This document shows positions 7,235 to 14,922 of a DNA stretch of 64,000 nucleotides, piece after piece (position 1 is the stretch's first letter; each line of letters opens with the position of its first letter). Made by a program: the position numbers and the translations under genes. Origin of the DNA: Salinisphaera sp040361255 (lineage in GTDB: Bacteria; Pseudomonadota; Gammaproteobacteria; Nevskiales; Salinisphaeraceae); assembly GCF_040361255.1 (NCBI RefSeq), contig NZ_APNG01000001.1:124001-188000 (forward strand), read 5' to 3'. The notes under the pieces are model-generated. The model saw nothing but the letters and a program-made list of their open reading frames with translations, was not told the DNA's origin and searched no databases.

Positions 7235-8107
7235 TCAATCGTCGAGCTGGTCAATCGCCTTGGTCAGGCTTTGGGCGTGGCGGTCGATATCGGCCCAGGG
7301 GCAGTCCCGCTGCGCGAGCCGGCGAAAGATATTGCCCAGATGAAAGCGCTGCGGGCCGATCTTGGCGTCGCCGAGCTCGCTCCAGTCCAGCGGCGTGGCG
7401 ATCGGCGCGCCGGGTTTCGCGCGCAGGGAGTACGGGGCGATACCGGTCTGGGCATAGGCATTGCGCCGAATATCCAGATACAGCCGCCCCTGGCGTTTGT
7501 CCTTGCGGTGGGCGGTGGTGAAATCATCCGGGTGCTCGTCGGCAAGCCGTTCGGCCACGCGTTCGGCGAAATCGCGGACCGTGTCGAAGTCCGCGCTGCG
7601 ATCCAGCGGCACGACCACATGCAGCCCCGAAGACCCCGTCGTCATCACGAATGAGGCCAGGCCGAGCGCGTCCAGACGCTCGCGCACACAGCGCGCGGCC
7701 TTGATCACCTGGTCAAAATCGTCGCCCGGCGGGTCGAGATCGAAGATCAGCCGGTCGGGATGATGGGGTTTGTCGGCCTGCGATAGCCAGACATGAAAAG
7801 CGATCGTGCCCTGGTCGACCGGCCAGGCCAGCGTATCGGCATCAGGGGCCAGGGCATGGGTAATCTGGCCGTCTTCCTTGTCGACGGTGACACGCTCGAT
7901 CCAGTCCGGGTAATGATCCTGGACGTTTTTCTGAATGAAGTTCACACCGTCGATACCGTCGGGGAAACGATGCAGCGTCAACGGCCGGTTTTCGATAAGC
8001 GGCAGCATCTGGGCGGCGATGCGCTGGTAGTAGTCGACGAGATCGGCCTTCGTATAGCCGGCATCCGGGTAGAACACTTTGTCGGCGTTGTCGATTTCGA
8101 TACTCAT
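7235..8107 (-). CDS. ligD: LigD polymerase domain as a separate gene
   Basis: At 290 residues this is the size of the LigD primase-polymerase domain alone. It starts MSIEIDNADKVFYPDAGYTK, has the metal-binding LIFDLDPPGDD (D123, D125), the nucleotide-binding TTGSSGLHVVVPL (H163) and the third acidic residue in RLYLDIRRN (D212). The enzyme fills gaps and adds ribo- or deoxyribonucleotides at aligned ends. Its ATG overlaps the stop of the ligase gene as ATGA, so it is the third gene of the PE-LIG-POL operon. All catalytic residues expected are present, so the split does not look like decay. It is a different gene from the polymerase at the left edge. Confidence 0.95.
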   Translation of the reverse strand: MSIEIDNADKVFYPDAGYTKADLVDYYQRIAAQMLPLIENRPLTLHRFPDGIDGVNFIQKNVQDHYPDWIERVTVDKEDGQITHALAPDADTLAWPVDQGTIAFHVWLSQADKPHHPDRLIFDLDPPGDDFDQVIKAARCVRERLDALGLASFVMTTGSSGLHVVVPLDRSADFDTVRDFAERVAERLADEHPDDFTTAHRKDKRQGRLYLDIRRNAYAQTGIAPYSLRAKPGAPIATPLDWSELGDAKIGPQRFHLGNIFRRLAQRDCPWADIDRHAQSLTKAIDQLDD

Positions 8108-9117
8108 GGCGCGCTTTCGGGTTGCTCGCGGACGACTTCGCTTGCGTCCTTGTCGTCCCGTTCGCCGAGATAGCTCGGGTGGCGCAGGCGGCCGTCGTCG
8201 GTCCATTCCGTGAAGGCGAATTCGGCCACGCGTTCGGGCGTGACCCAGTGCACGCCGCCCGTATCGGCGGGCGGATCGACAAACGGCGCGGTCTTGCGCT
8301 CGATGGCATCGAGCGCGCCGCGCAGGCGCTCGAGCTCGCGCTCGTCGAAGCCGGTACCGACTCGCCCGGCATAGTGCAGTTCGTCGTTATCGTAATAACC
8401 GACCAGCAGCGCGCCGAGACCGCTGCGGCTGCCCTGCGGATCGGTAAAACCGCCGATGACCAGTTCCTGGCCGTGGCTGCACTTGAGCTTGAGCCAACGC
8501 CTGGAGCGCCCGCAGCGGTAGGGGCTGTCGGCCTGCTTGGCGAGAATGCCCTCCCAACCCTTGGCCCGTGCTTCGGCGAGATAATCCTCGCCGCAGGCAT
8601 TACGGTGCGCGGTGTAGCGCAGCGCCTTGCCGAAATCGAACTGGCTGCGCAGCAGCTGCTTGCGATCGCGCAGGGCCACGCGGCGCAAATCCAGCCCGTC
8701 CAGCCACGGACAGTCGAAGGCATAGAAATACACGGACACGCCGCTCGCTTTAGCCTCTTCCGGATCGCTGATGCCGGAGCGCTGCTGAAGACGCGAAAAA
8801 CTGGTGACCTTGCCGTCGAAGGCGACCACTTCGCCGTCGAGCACGAAGCGCCGATGCGGCTGCTCGGCGAAACACGCCACCAGTTCGGGAAAGTGCTCGG
8901 TGCGCGACTGGCCGTTGCGCGTCAGCAGCTCCACATGATCGCCGTCGCGAAACACGAGCAGGCGAATACCGTCGAGCTTGCGTTCGAATATCCACTCATC
9001 GTCCGAAAACGGTGTATCGGAGAGCGTGGCCAGCATCGGTTCGAAATGGCGCGGCATGGTCACGTTTCGGGTGTCGTCGAGCACGCGCTCGGGCAACTCG
9101 TCGCGCCAGTCAGTCAT
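8104..9117 (-). CDS. ligD: LigD ATP-dependent DNA ligase domain as a separate gene
   Basis: The 337-residue protein is an ATP-dependent DNA ligase. Adenylation motif I is ERKLDGIR with nucleophile K47; the later nucleotidyltransferase motifs are LDGEVVAFDG (about 101-110), EGILAKQ (about 197) and RRWLKLKC (about 215). The OB-fold end follows (ELVIGGFTDPQG onwards). It lacks the PE and POL domains that are fused to it in Pseudomonas LigD; these lie in the genes on each side in the same order. The start at 9117 lies 8 bases inside the end of the PE gene. ATG 9117 (MTDWRDEL) is preferred to one 30 bases upstream that would overlap more. Confidence 0.95.
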   Translation of the reverse strand: MTDWRDELPERVLDDTRNVTMPRHFEPMLATLSDTPFSDDEWIFERKLDGIRLLVFRDGDHVELLTRNGQSRTEHFPELVACFAEQPHRRFVLDGEVVAFDGKVTSFSRLQQRSGISDPEEAKASGVSVYFYAFDCPWLDGLDLRRVALRDRKQLLRSQFDFGKALRYTAHRNACGEDYLAEARAKGWEGILAKQADSPYRCGRSRRWLKLKCSHGQELVIGGFTDPQGSRSGLGALLVGYYDNDELHYAGRVGTGFDERELERLRGALDAIERKTAPFVDPPADTGGVHWVTPERVAEFAFTEWTDDGRLRHPSYLGERDDKDASEVVREQPESAP

Positions 9118-9727
9118 GGTCTTGCTCCTGGGCGGCGATGTCGGCAAGGCCGCGATCGCTCAATACCGAGTCGGGTTCGGTGTTCACCGGGTTACGCCGG
9201 GCATCGGCCTGGGCGTCGTCCATCTTCACCAACAGCCACTGGCGCTTGCCGCTCTCGCTGCGGAAATGGGTGAGCGAATAGCCGCCGCTGATCTTCTCGC
9301 CGTGCAGCACCACGGTGAGATGGCCGTCGGCAAAACACTCGGCCAGGCTCTTTTCGATATCGCCGTTATGGTCGCGCTTGGCGTTTTCGAAGGCGCCCGT
9401 ATCCCAGACCAGCACCGTGCCACCGCCGTACTGGTCGTCGGGGATTACGCCTTCGAAGTCGGCATAGTCGAGCGGGTGATCTTCGGTTTCCACGGCCAGG
9501 CGCTTTTCGCGCGGGTCGGTCGACGGGCCCTTGGGCACCGCCCAGGACTTGAGCACGCCGTCGATCTCGAGCCGGAAGTCGTAGTGCAGCGTGGAGGCAT
9601 CGTGCTTCTGGATCACGAAGATCGGCGCGTCGCCGCGTTGGCGCGCAGCCGCCTGGCCCGAAGGCTCCGGGCTGCGCTCGACGTCACGGCGATCACGATA
9701 GCGGGCAAGCTTGTCTTGTGTGGACAT
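9110..9727 (-). CDS. ligD: LigD 3'-phosphoesterase (PE) domain as a separate gene
   Basis: The 205-residue protein is the PE module that trims 3' ribonucleotides and phosphates at breaks. FVIQKHDASTLHYDFRLEID holds H42, H48, D50 and R52, and EDHPLDY holds H84. These are the same numbers as the catalytic residues described for Pseudomonas aeruginosa LigD. YGGGTVLVWDTG and the RQWLLVKM end are also typical. It is the first gene of a three-gene operon and its stop overlaps the ligase start by 8 bases. It ends with a short polar tail instead of continuing into the ligase, so the split falls at the domain linker. Confidence 0.95.
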   Translation of the reverse strand: MSTQDKLARYRDRRDVERSPEPSGQAAARQRGDAPIFVIQKHDASTLHYDFRLEIDGVLKSWAVPKGPSTDPREKRLAVETEDHPLDYADFEGVIPDDQYGGGTVLVWDTGAFENAKRDHNGDIEKSLAECFADGHLTVVLHGEKISGGYSLTHFRSESGKRQWLLVKMDDAQADARRNPVNTEPDSVLSDRGLADIAAQEQDHD

Positions 9728-9744
9728 GTCGACTCCCGTGCCTG

Positions 9745-9777
9745 GGGCGTGTCGTCACGAGATATGACGGCACGCCC
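9745..9777. repeat. Family B palindrome (single)
   Basis: GGGCGTGTCGTCA (9745-9757) and TGACGGCACGCCC (9765-9777) form a 13-bp stem with one mismatch around the loop CGAGATA. The GTCGTCACGAGATAT core is shared with the ends of the elements at 44492-44687 and 51507-51609. It lies in the divergent gap between the split ligD operon and the cytosine deaminase gene. Confidence 0.65.
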
Positions 9778-9917
9778 TGGTACATGATTGTTAGCGCGCG
9801 GCGTTAGTCCTGCCTATTCGCAGTTCTACCCATACGCCCCGTGCCGGCGGCCGTGCCCGGCCCGCTCGCCTGTCAGCGCATGAGCGCCTAAACTCGCGCT
9901 TTTGCGGATGTTTTGTG

Positions 9918-10361
9918 ATGAACCATAGCGATTACATGGCCCAGGCCCTGGCACAGGCCCAGCTCGGCCGGGATGAAGGCGGCGTGCCCATCGGCTGCGT
10001 GCTGGTACGCGACGGCGAGGTGGTCGGCGCCGGCCACAACCGTCGCGTACAGCAGGACAGCGCCATCCTGCATGCCGAAATGGACGCGTTCGAAGCCACC
10101 GGCCGCCGCCCCGGTTCGTTCTACAAGGACGTCACCCTCTACACCACGCTCTCGCCCTGTGCGATGTGTACCGGTGCCATCCTGCTCTACGGCATTCCGC
10201 GCGTGGTTATCGGCGAAAACGAAAGCTTCATGGGCGAAGAAGCCCTGCTCGCCGAACGTGGTGTGGACGTAGAAGTGCTGGGCGATGCCGGCTGTCGGGC
10301 ACTCATGGTCGACTTCATGCGCGAGCGTCCGGATCTGTGGAACGAGGATATCGGCGTCTAG
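9918..10361 (+). CDS. Cytosine deaminase, yeast FCY1 type
   Basis: The 147-residue zinc deaminase has HAE (H52, E54) and SPCAMC (C81, C84), the standard zinc and proton-shuttle residues. The phrases GGVPIG, YKDVTLYTTLSPC, YGIPRVVIGEN and the C-terminal ERPDLW.EDIG follow yeast cytosine deaminase closely and are unlike E. coli CodA, an amidohydrolase. It would turn cytosine into uracil, which the upp-uraA pair at 16475-18434 can salvage. A GTG at 9915 is an alternative start. It sits alone, convergent with a helicase gene. Another small-base deaminase activity cannot be excluded. Confidence 0.85.
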   Translation: MNHSDYMAQALAQAQLGRDEGGVPIGCVLVRDGEVVGAGHNRRVQQDSAILHAEMDAFEATGRRPGSFYKDVTLYTTLSPCAMCTGAILLYGIPRVVIGENESFMGEEALLAERGVDVEVLGDAGCRALMVDFMRERPDLWNEDIGV

Positions 10362-10376
10362 GAAAGCTCTGCCCAC

Positions 10377-12449
10377 TTACTGCCACAGCGCCCTTGCGCC
10401 CGCTGCGATATCGATCTGCGGCGGGCGCGGCGTTTGTGGCGCCGATGTGCGCGCCGGTTCGACCGCGCCGTCGGTGACGGCTTCGAAATGGCGCATGACG
10501 CGCGGGGTGAGAAAACGACTGGTCGCGCCATAGACATGGCGATCGCCGTGACGATGCTGTTCGGTGACGTAATAGCGCAGCGGCGAGACGATCTCCAGCG
10601 TGTTCTCCGCCCGCGTGAAAGCCACATACATCAGCCGGCGCTCTTCATCGAGCGCGGCATCGCTGGACGTCGAATACTCGTTCGGAAAGGTGCCATCGGC
10701 CACGTGCAGCAGATACACGCTGTCGAACTCCCGACCCTTGGCGCTGTGCACGGTCGATAGCACCAGATAATCCTCGTCGAGATGGGCATCGTCGTTGTGA
10801 TCGCCGGTCGCCGAGGGCGGGTCGAGGGTGAGATCGGTCAGAAAGGCGGCTCGATCGGCGTGCTGGGCGGCCATGCGCACCAGGTCGTCGATATCGCCGG
10901 CACGGGCCGTGGTGGGCGGCTCGAAGCGTTCGTCGAGCATGTTCTTGTACCAGGCCGCCAGCGGTTCGACGCCGGCCGGCCAGTCGGCATGCACCGCCTC
11001 GGCAAGCTGGACCGCCAGGGCCTGCCATACGTCGCGATCGCCGCGCGGCAGGCGAAAGCCGGCCACGGCCGACAGCGAATCGTTATGCGATTGCAGGTGC
11101 TCGTAGGCCTGGCGTGCGGTGCCCGGCCCCACGCCGGGCACGAGCTGGAAGGCGCGATAGGCAGCAATCTCGTCGCGCGGGTTTTCCGCCAGGCGCAGCA
11201 GTGCGAGCAGATCCTTCACATGGGCGGCTTCCAAAAACTTCAGCCCGCCGTACTTGCGGAACGGAATATCGCGCCGGATCAGTTCCACCTCCACGTCGTT
11301 GGCGTGGTGGGCGTTGCGAAACAGTACCGCCTGCTGCTTGAGCTCGACCCCGGTTTCGCGGCGTTCGAGCACGCGATCGACCACATAGCGGGCTTCGTCC
11401 ACGCTGTCACGCACAGTGACATGGCGCGGCTTCATGCCCGCCCCGCGATGGCTGTAAAGCGTCTTGTGGTAGCCCATGCTCGCCTCGCCGATGAGCGCGT
11501 TGGCGGCATCGAGAATCGCCCCGGTGGAGCGATAGTTGCGCTCCAGACGTACCGTCATGCAGCCGGGGTAGTCGTTAGCAAAGCCGAGAATATTGGCGAC
11601 CTCGGCAGCCCGAAAGCCATAGATCGCCTGGGCATCGTCACCGACCACGCACAGCCCGCGCCCGTCCGGGCACAGGCGCTTGAGAATGGCGGCCTGGAGG
11701 ATGTTCGTATCCTGATACTCGTCGACTAGGACGTGGTCGAAGCGACCGGCTACGGCCTCGGCCAGGGCATCGTGGCCCATCATCATCGCCCAGTAGAGCA
11801 GCAGGTCGTCGTAGTCGAGCGTGGCCCGGGCGAGCTTGCGTTCGGTGTAGGCCGCGAACAGGGCCTTGAGCCCCTCGTGATGCTCCGTGCACCAGGGATA
11901 GCGCGTGGCCAGCACGTCCGCCAGGGTGGTCTGGCGATTGACCACCTGCGAATAGATGCCCAGGCAAGTGTCCTTGCGTGGAAACCGGGTCTTGCCGGCG
12001 CCCAGGTCGAGGTTCTGGCGGCACACGTCGAGCAGATCGGCCGCATCGCCGCGATCGAGAATCGAAAACTGCTCATCGAGCCCCAGCGCCGCCGCTTCTT
12101 CGCGCAGCAGCCGTGCGCCGATGGCATGAAACGTCCCCGCCCAGGGCAGCTTCAGGCCCGCCGTACGCCGCCCGCGGGCAGCAAACGCTGCATCGACCAC
12201 CGCATGCGCGCGGCGCGTCATCTCGTCGGCCGCGCGGCGTGAAAACGTCAGCAACAAGATACGCCGCGGATCCACGCCCGACAGCACCAGATGCGCGGCG
12301 CGATGCGACAGCGCCTGGGTCTTGCCGCTGCCCGCGCCGGCAATCACCAGCAAAGGGTCGCAATCGAAACGCCCATCGATATGCAGGCCATGGGTCACGG
12401 CCTCGCGCTGGGCGTCGTTGAGATCGTCGAGATAAGCCGTATCGGACAT
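10377..12449 (-). CDS. UvrD/Rep-family superfamily 1 DNA helicase
   Basis: The 690-residue protein contains the full SF1A motif set: NDAQREAV (Q motif, about 11-18), Walker A AGAGSGKT (37-44), TFSRRAADEM (motif Ia), DEYQDTN (motif II, 243-249), GDDAQAIYGFR (motif III, 270-280), RNYRST (motif IV), VHSAKGREFD (motif V) and EERRLMYVAFTRA (motif VI). It unwinds DNA 3' to 5' and such enzymes act in repair and fork restart. It is slightly shorter than UvrD and does not look like a fusion. ATG 12449 is chosen because MSDTAYLDDLNDAQREA places the Q motif normally. Its role in the nearby NHEJ genes is only suggested by position. Confidence 0.9.
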   Translation of the reverse strand: MSDTAYLDDLNDAQREAVTHGLHIDGRFDCDPLLVIAGAGSGKTQALSHRAAHLVLSGVDPRRILLLTFSRRAADEMTRRAHAVVDAAFAARGRRTAGLKLPWAGTFHAIGARLLREEAAALGLDEQFSILDRGDAADLLDVCRQNLDLGAGKTRFPRKDTCLGIYSQVVNRQTTLADVLATRYPWCTEHHEGLKALFAAYTERKLARATLDYDDLLLYWAMMMGHDALAEAVAGRFDHVLVDEYQDTNILQAAILKRLCPDGRGLCVVGDDAQAIYGFRAAEVANILGFANDYPGCMTVRLERNYRSTGAILDAANALIGEASMGYHKTLYSHRGAGMKPRHVTVRDSVDEARYVVDRVLERRETGVELKQQAVLFRNAHHANDVEVELIRRDIPFRKYGGLKFLEAAHVKDLLALLRLAENPRDEIAAYRAFQLVPGVGPGTARQAYEHLQSHNDSLSAVAGFRLPRGDRDVWQALAVQLAEAVHADWPAGVEPLAAWYKNMLDERFEPPTTARAGDIDDLVRMAAQHADRAAFLTDLTLDPPSATGDHNDDAHLDEDYLVLSTVHSAKGREFDSVYLLHVADGTFPNEYSTSSDAALDEERRLMYVAFTRAENTLEIVSPLRYYVTEQHRHGDRHVYGATSRFLTPRVMRHFEAVTDGAVEPARTSAPQTPRPPQIDIAAGARALWQ

Positions 12450-12618
12450 GCACCCAGCCTGACCCAGGCGGTGGGTCATATCGTGACCCACCGCCGTCCC
12501 GGCGCCTGCCGTGGGCCCCGCACCGCGCGGCTATTCGGCAGCATGCACGCCGAGACGTTAAACTACGGGGCGAAACCCGCGCGCGTACGGCGCGGTGCAG
12601 CGACACACGAGGAAAACG

Positions 12619-13809
12619 ATGTTCGAATCGATTGAGCGAGTCCCCGGCGATGCCATTCTCGGGCTGATCGAAGCCTTCAAGAACGACAGCAACCCGAACA
12701 AGGTCGACCTCGGCGTCGGCGTTTACCGCGACGAGCAGGGCAATACGCCGATCATGCGCGCGGTCAAGGAAGCCGAAAAGCTGCTCATCGATAATGAGAA
12801 AACGAAGGCCTATATCGGCTCGCACGGCGATCCGGAATACGGCGCGGACATTCTCAAGACCGTGTTCGGCGCCGAAAGCGACGTGCTCGCCGCCAATCGC
12901 GCGAGCGCGACCCAGTCGCCCGGCGGCACCGGCGCGCTGCGTCTGGCCGCGGATTTCATCAAGAGCAACCTGCCCGGCAAGTCGATCTGGCTGTCGAACC
13001 CGACCTGGCCGAACCATCTGGGCGTATTCGGCGCGGCCGGGCTGAATATCGAGAAGTATCCCTATGTCGACGCCGACAACCGGCTCGACTTCGACGGCAT
13101 GCTCGCCGCGCTCAAGCAGATCCCGCAGGGCGACGTGGTGCTGCTGCATGCCTGCTGCCACAACCCGACCGGCTTCGACCTGTCGCAGGACCAGTGGCAA
13201 CAGGTGCTGGCCGTACTGCAGGAGCGCGAGCTGCTGCCGCTGGTCGACTTCGCCTACCAGGGCTTCGGCGACGGCATGGATGAAGACGCCTACGGCGTGC
13301 GCCTGCTGGCCAACACGCTCGACGAGATGCTCATCACCCAGTCCTGCTCGAAGAACTTCGGCATCTATCGCGAGCGCACCGGCTGCTTCATTGCCGTGGC
13401 CAAGGACGCCGACGACATGGCCGATGTGCGTTCGCAGCTGGCGATCACCGCGCGCGAGAACTATTCCAACCCGCCCGGGCATGGCAGCGCCATCGTGGCC
13501 ACCATCTTCAATTCGGACGAATTGACCACGATGTGGCGCGAGGAACTCGACGAAATGCGCGGGCGTATCAACGGCCTGCGTAGCGATTTCGTGAAAGCGC
13601 TCGCCCCGCACGGTCTGGATGAGCGCTTTGCCCATGTGGCCGAACAGCGCGGCATGTTCTCGTTCACCGGGCTCAAGCCCGAGCATGTCGAAAAACTGCG
13701 CGACGAACACAGCATCTACATGGTCAAGTCGGGCCGGGCCAACGTGGCCGGGCTCAACAGCGCCAATCTCGACTATGTCTGCAACGCGATTGCCGACGTC
13801 GTGAAATAG
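12619..13809 (+). CDS. Aspartate/aromatic amino acid aminotransferase
   Basis: At 396 residues this is the usual length for AspC/TyrB. MFESIERVPGDAILGLIEAF is the family start. The PLP lysine is K245 in SCSKNFGIYRERTG, D210 binds the pyridine nitrogen, and HNPTG (181-185) and VDLGVGVYRDE (about 29-39) line the active site. The enzyme swaps amino groups between aspartate or aromatic amino acids and 2-oxo acids in the cytoplasm. GAGGA lies upstream of ATG 12619 at good spacing. AspC and TyrB cannot be separated from sequence alone. It is followed by its own terminator. Confidence 0.93.
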   Translation: MFESIERVPGDAILGLIEAFKNDSNPNKVDLGVGVYRDEQGNTPIMRAVKEAEKLLIDNEKTKAYIGSHGDPEYGADILKTVFGAESDVLAANRASATQSPGGTGALRLAADFIKSNLPGKSIWLSNPTWPNHLGVFGAAGLNIEKYPYVDADNRLDFDGMLAALKQIPQGDVVLLHACCHNPTGFDLSQDQWQQVLAVLQERELLPLVDFAYQGFGDGMDEDAYGVRLLANTLDEMLITQSCSKNFGIYRERTGCFIAVAKDADDMADVRSQLAITARENYSNPPGHGSAIVATIFNSDELTTMWREELDEMRGRINGLRSDFVKALAPHGLDERFAHVAEQRGMFSFTGLKPEHVEKLRDEHSIYMVKSGRANVAGLNSANLDYVCNAIADVVK

Positions 13810-13853
13810 ACGCGGCGTAGCCACGGCGCGATCGCCCAGTGCGATCGCCATAA

Positions 13854-13877
13854 GAAGCCCGCCATTCGGCGGGCTTC
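13854..13877 (+). terminator. Terminator of the aminotransferase gene
   Basis: GAAGCCCGCC-ATTC-GGCGGGCTTC is a perfect 10-bp stem with a 4-base loop, 45 bases after the stop. Only a short T-rich tail (GTCGTTTGC) follows, but form and position suit an intrinsic terminator. Confidence 0.75.
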
Positions 13878-13905
13878 GTCGTTTGCGTACCGCCACGCCC
13901 GACGC

Positions 13906-14814
13906 GTGAAACCGATGTCCGAACCCGTCCGCTGGAAAATCCCGTTCGCACTGGTCGTCGCCGTACTGGGCGTGTCGTCCTCGGCGCCGCTGGTCAAGCT
14001 CGCCGACGCGCCCGCACCGGCCGTAGCTGCCTACCGCATGCTGTTTTCAGCGCTCATGCTGTTGCCGGTGGTGGCCTGGCGGCATCGCGGCGAGCTGGCC
14101 GCCATGCGGCGCAGCGATCTGTTGCGCTGTATCGCGGCCGGCGTTTTGCTCGGTTTTCATTTTCTGAGCTGGTTTTCGTCCCTGGACTACACTACGGTCG
14201 CCAGCGCGGTCACCCTGACCACACTGCAACCGCTGTTCGCCTTCGTGCTGGCCTATGCCATGTTCGGCGAGCGTCTGCGCCTGAAAGCCTTCGCCGGTGC
14301 CGCACTTTCGATCGCGGGCGCGATGATCATCGGCTGGGGCGATATCGCCGTCTCCGGCCTGGCGCTGTTCGGCGATGCCCTGGCGCTGCTGGGCGCGGCC
14401 CTGGCGACCGGCTATTTCTTTGTCGGTTTTCAGGCACGCCAGCATCTGTCGCTCAATGCCTATACCTTCGTGGTCTACGCCGCGGCGGCCGTGGTGCTGT
14501 TCGGCTACTGCGCAACGCTCGATGTCGCCTTGGCCGGCTATGCCGATACCGACTGGGCCGTTTTCCTGGGCCTGGCGATCTTTCCTACCCTGCTCGGCCA
14601 TTCGGTATTCAACTGGAGCATGCGCTGGGTGAGCGCGACGGTGATTTCGGTCGTCGTGCTCTGCGAGCCGATCGGTGCCTCGGCGCTGGCCTGGCTGATC
14701 TTCGGCACCTTGCCGCAAACCAGCCACTATATCGGCGGCGCGGCGGTGCTCGTCGGCGTGCTGGTGTTCATGCGCTATCGCCATCCGCCGCCTGCGGCGA
14801 GCGGCGCCGGCTAG
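13906..14814 (+). CDS. DMT-superfamily (EamA) transporter
   Basis: The protein of 302 residues (GTG 13906) or 299 (ATG 13915) has ten hydrophobic segments in two EamA repeats. The motifs ALGVSSSAPLVKLA-like start, LEYTTVASA (here LDYTTVASAVTLTTLQPLFA) and the second-half WSMRWVSATVISVVVLCEPI are typical of these exporters. Substrates are usually amino acids or metabolites, and none can be assigned here. It follows the aminotransferase terminator and so has its own promoter or reads through. The end converges on the monooxygenase gene. Confidence 0.85.
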   Translation: MKPMSEPVRWKIPFALVVAVLGVSSSAPLVKLADAPAPAVAAYRMLFSALMLLPVVAWRHRGELAAMRRSDLLRCIAAGVLLGFHFLSWFSSLDYTTVASAVTLTTLQPLFAFVLAYAMFGERLRLKAFAGAALSIAGAMIIGWGDIAVSGLALFGDALALLGAALATGYFFVGFQARQHLSLNAYTFVVYAAAAVVLFGYCATLDVALAGYADTDWAVFLGLAIFPTLLGHSVFNWSMRWVSATVISVVVLCEPIGASALAWLIFGTLPQTSHYIGGAAVLVGVLVFMRYRHPPPAASGAG

Positions 14815-14867
14815 CGGCCGCTGCATGCCGCCTCACCCCCAGTCGACTGCAATCGGGCAGGCATAGG

Positions 14868-14900
14868 GTCCGCAAATGAACGCTAAGAAACGCGAATAAG
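14868..14900. repeat. Family A repeat, solo end
   Basis: GTC is followed by three 10-bp units CGCAAATGAA, CGCTAAGAAA and CGCGAATAAG. It lies in the short gap between the convergent DMT and monooxygenase genes. There is no facing end. Confidence 0.75.
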
Positions 14901-14922
14901 ATAGACAGATCGGTCGCAGGCT

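Noticed and set aside
7048..7521. A plus-strand frame across the convergent gap into the LigD polymerase gene
   Set aside because: It overlaps the polymerase coding region and a repeat end and shows no domain.
12073..13896. A 607-codon open frame antisense to the aminotransferase and overlapping the helicase start
   Set aside because: The other strand has a full-length aminotransferase with all active-site residues. The antisense product has no recognisable domain.
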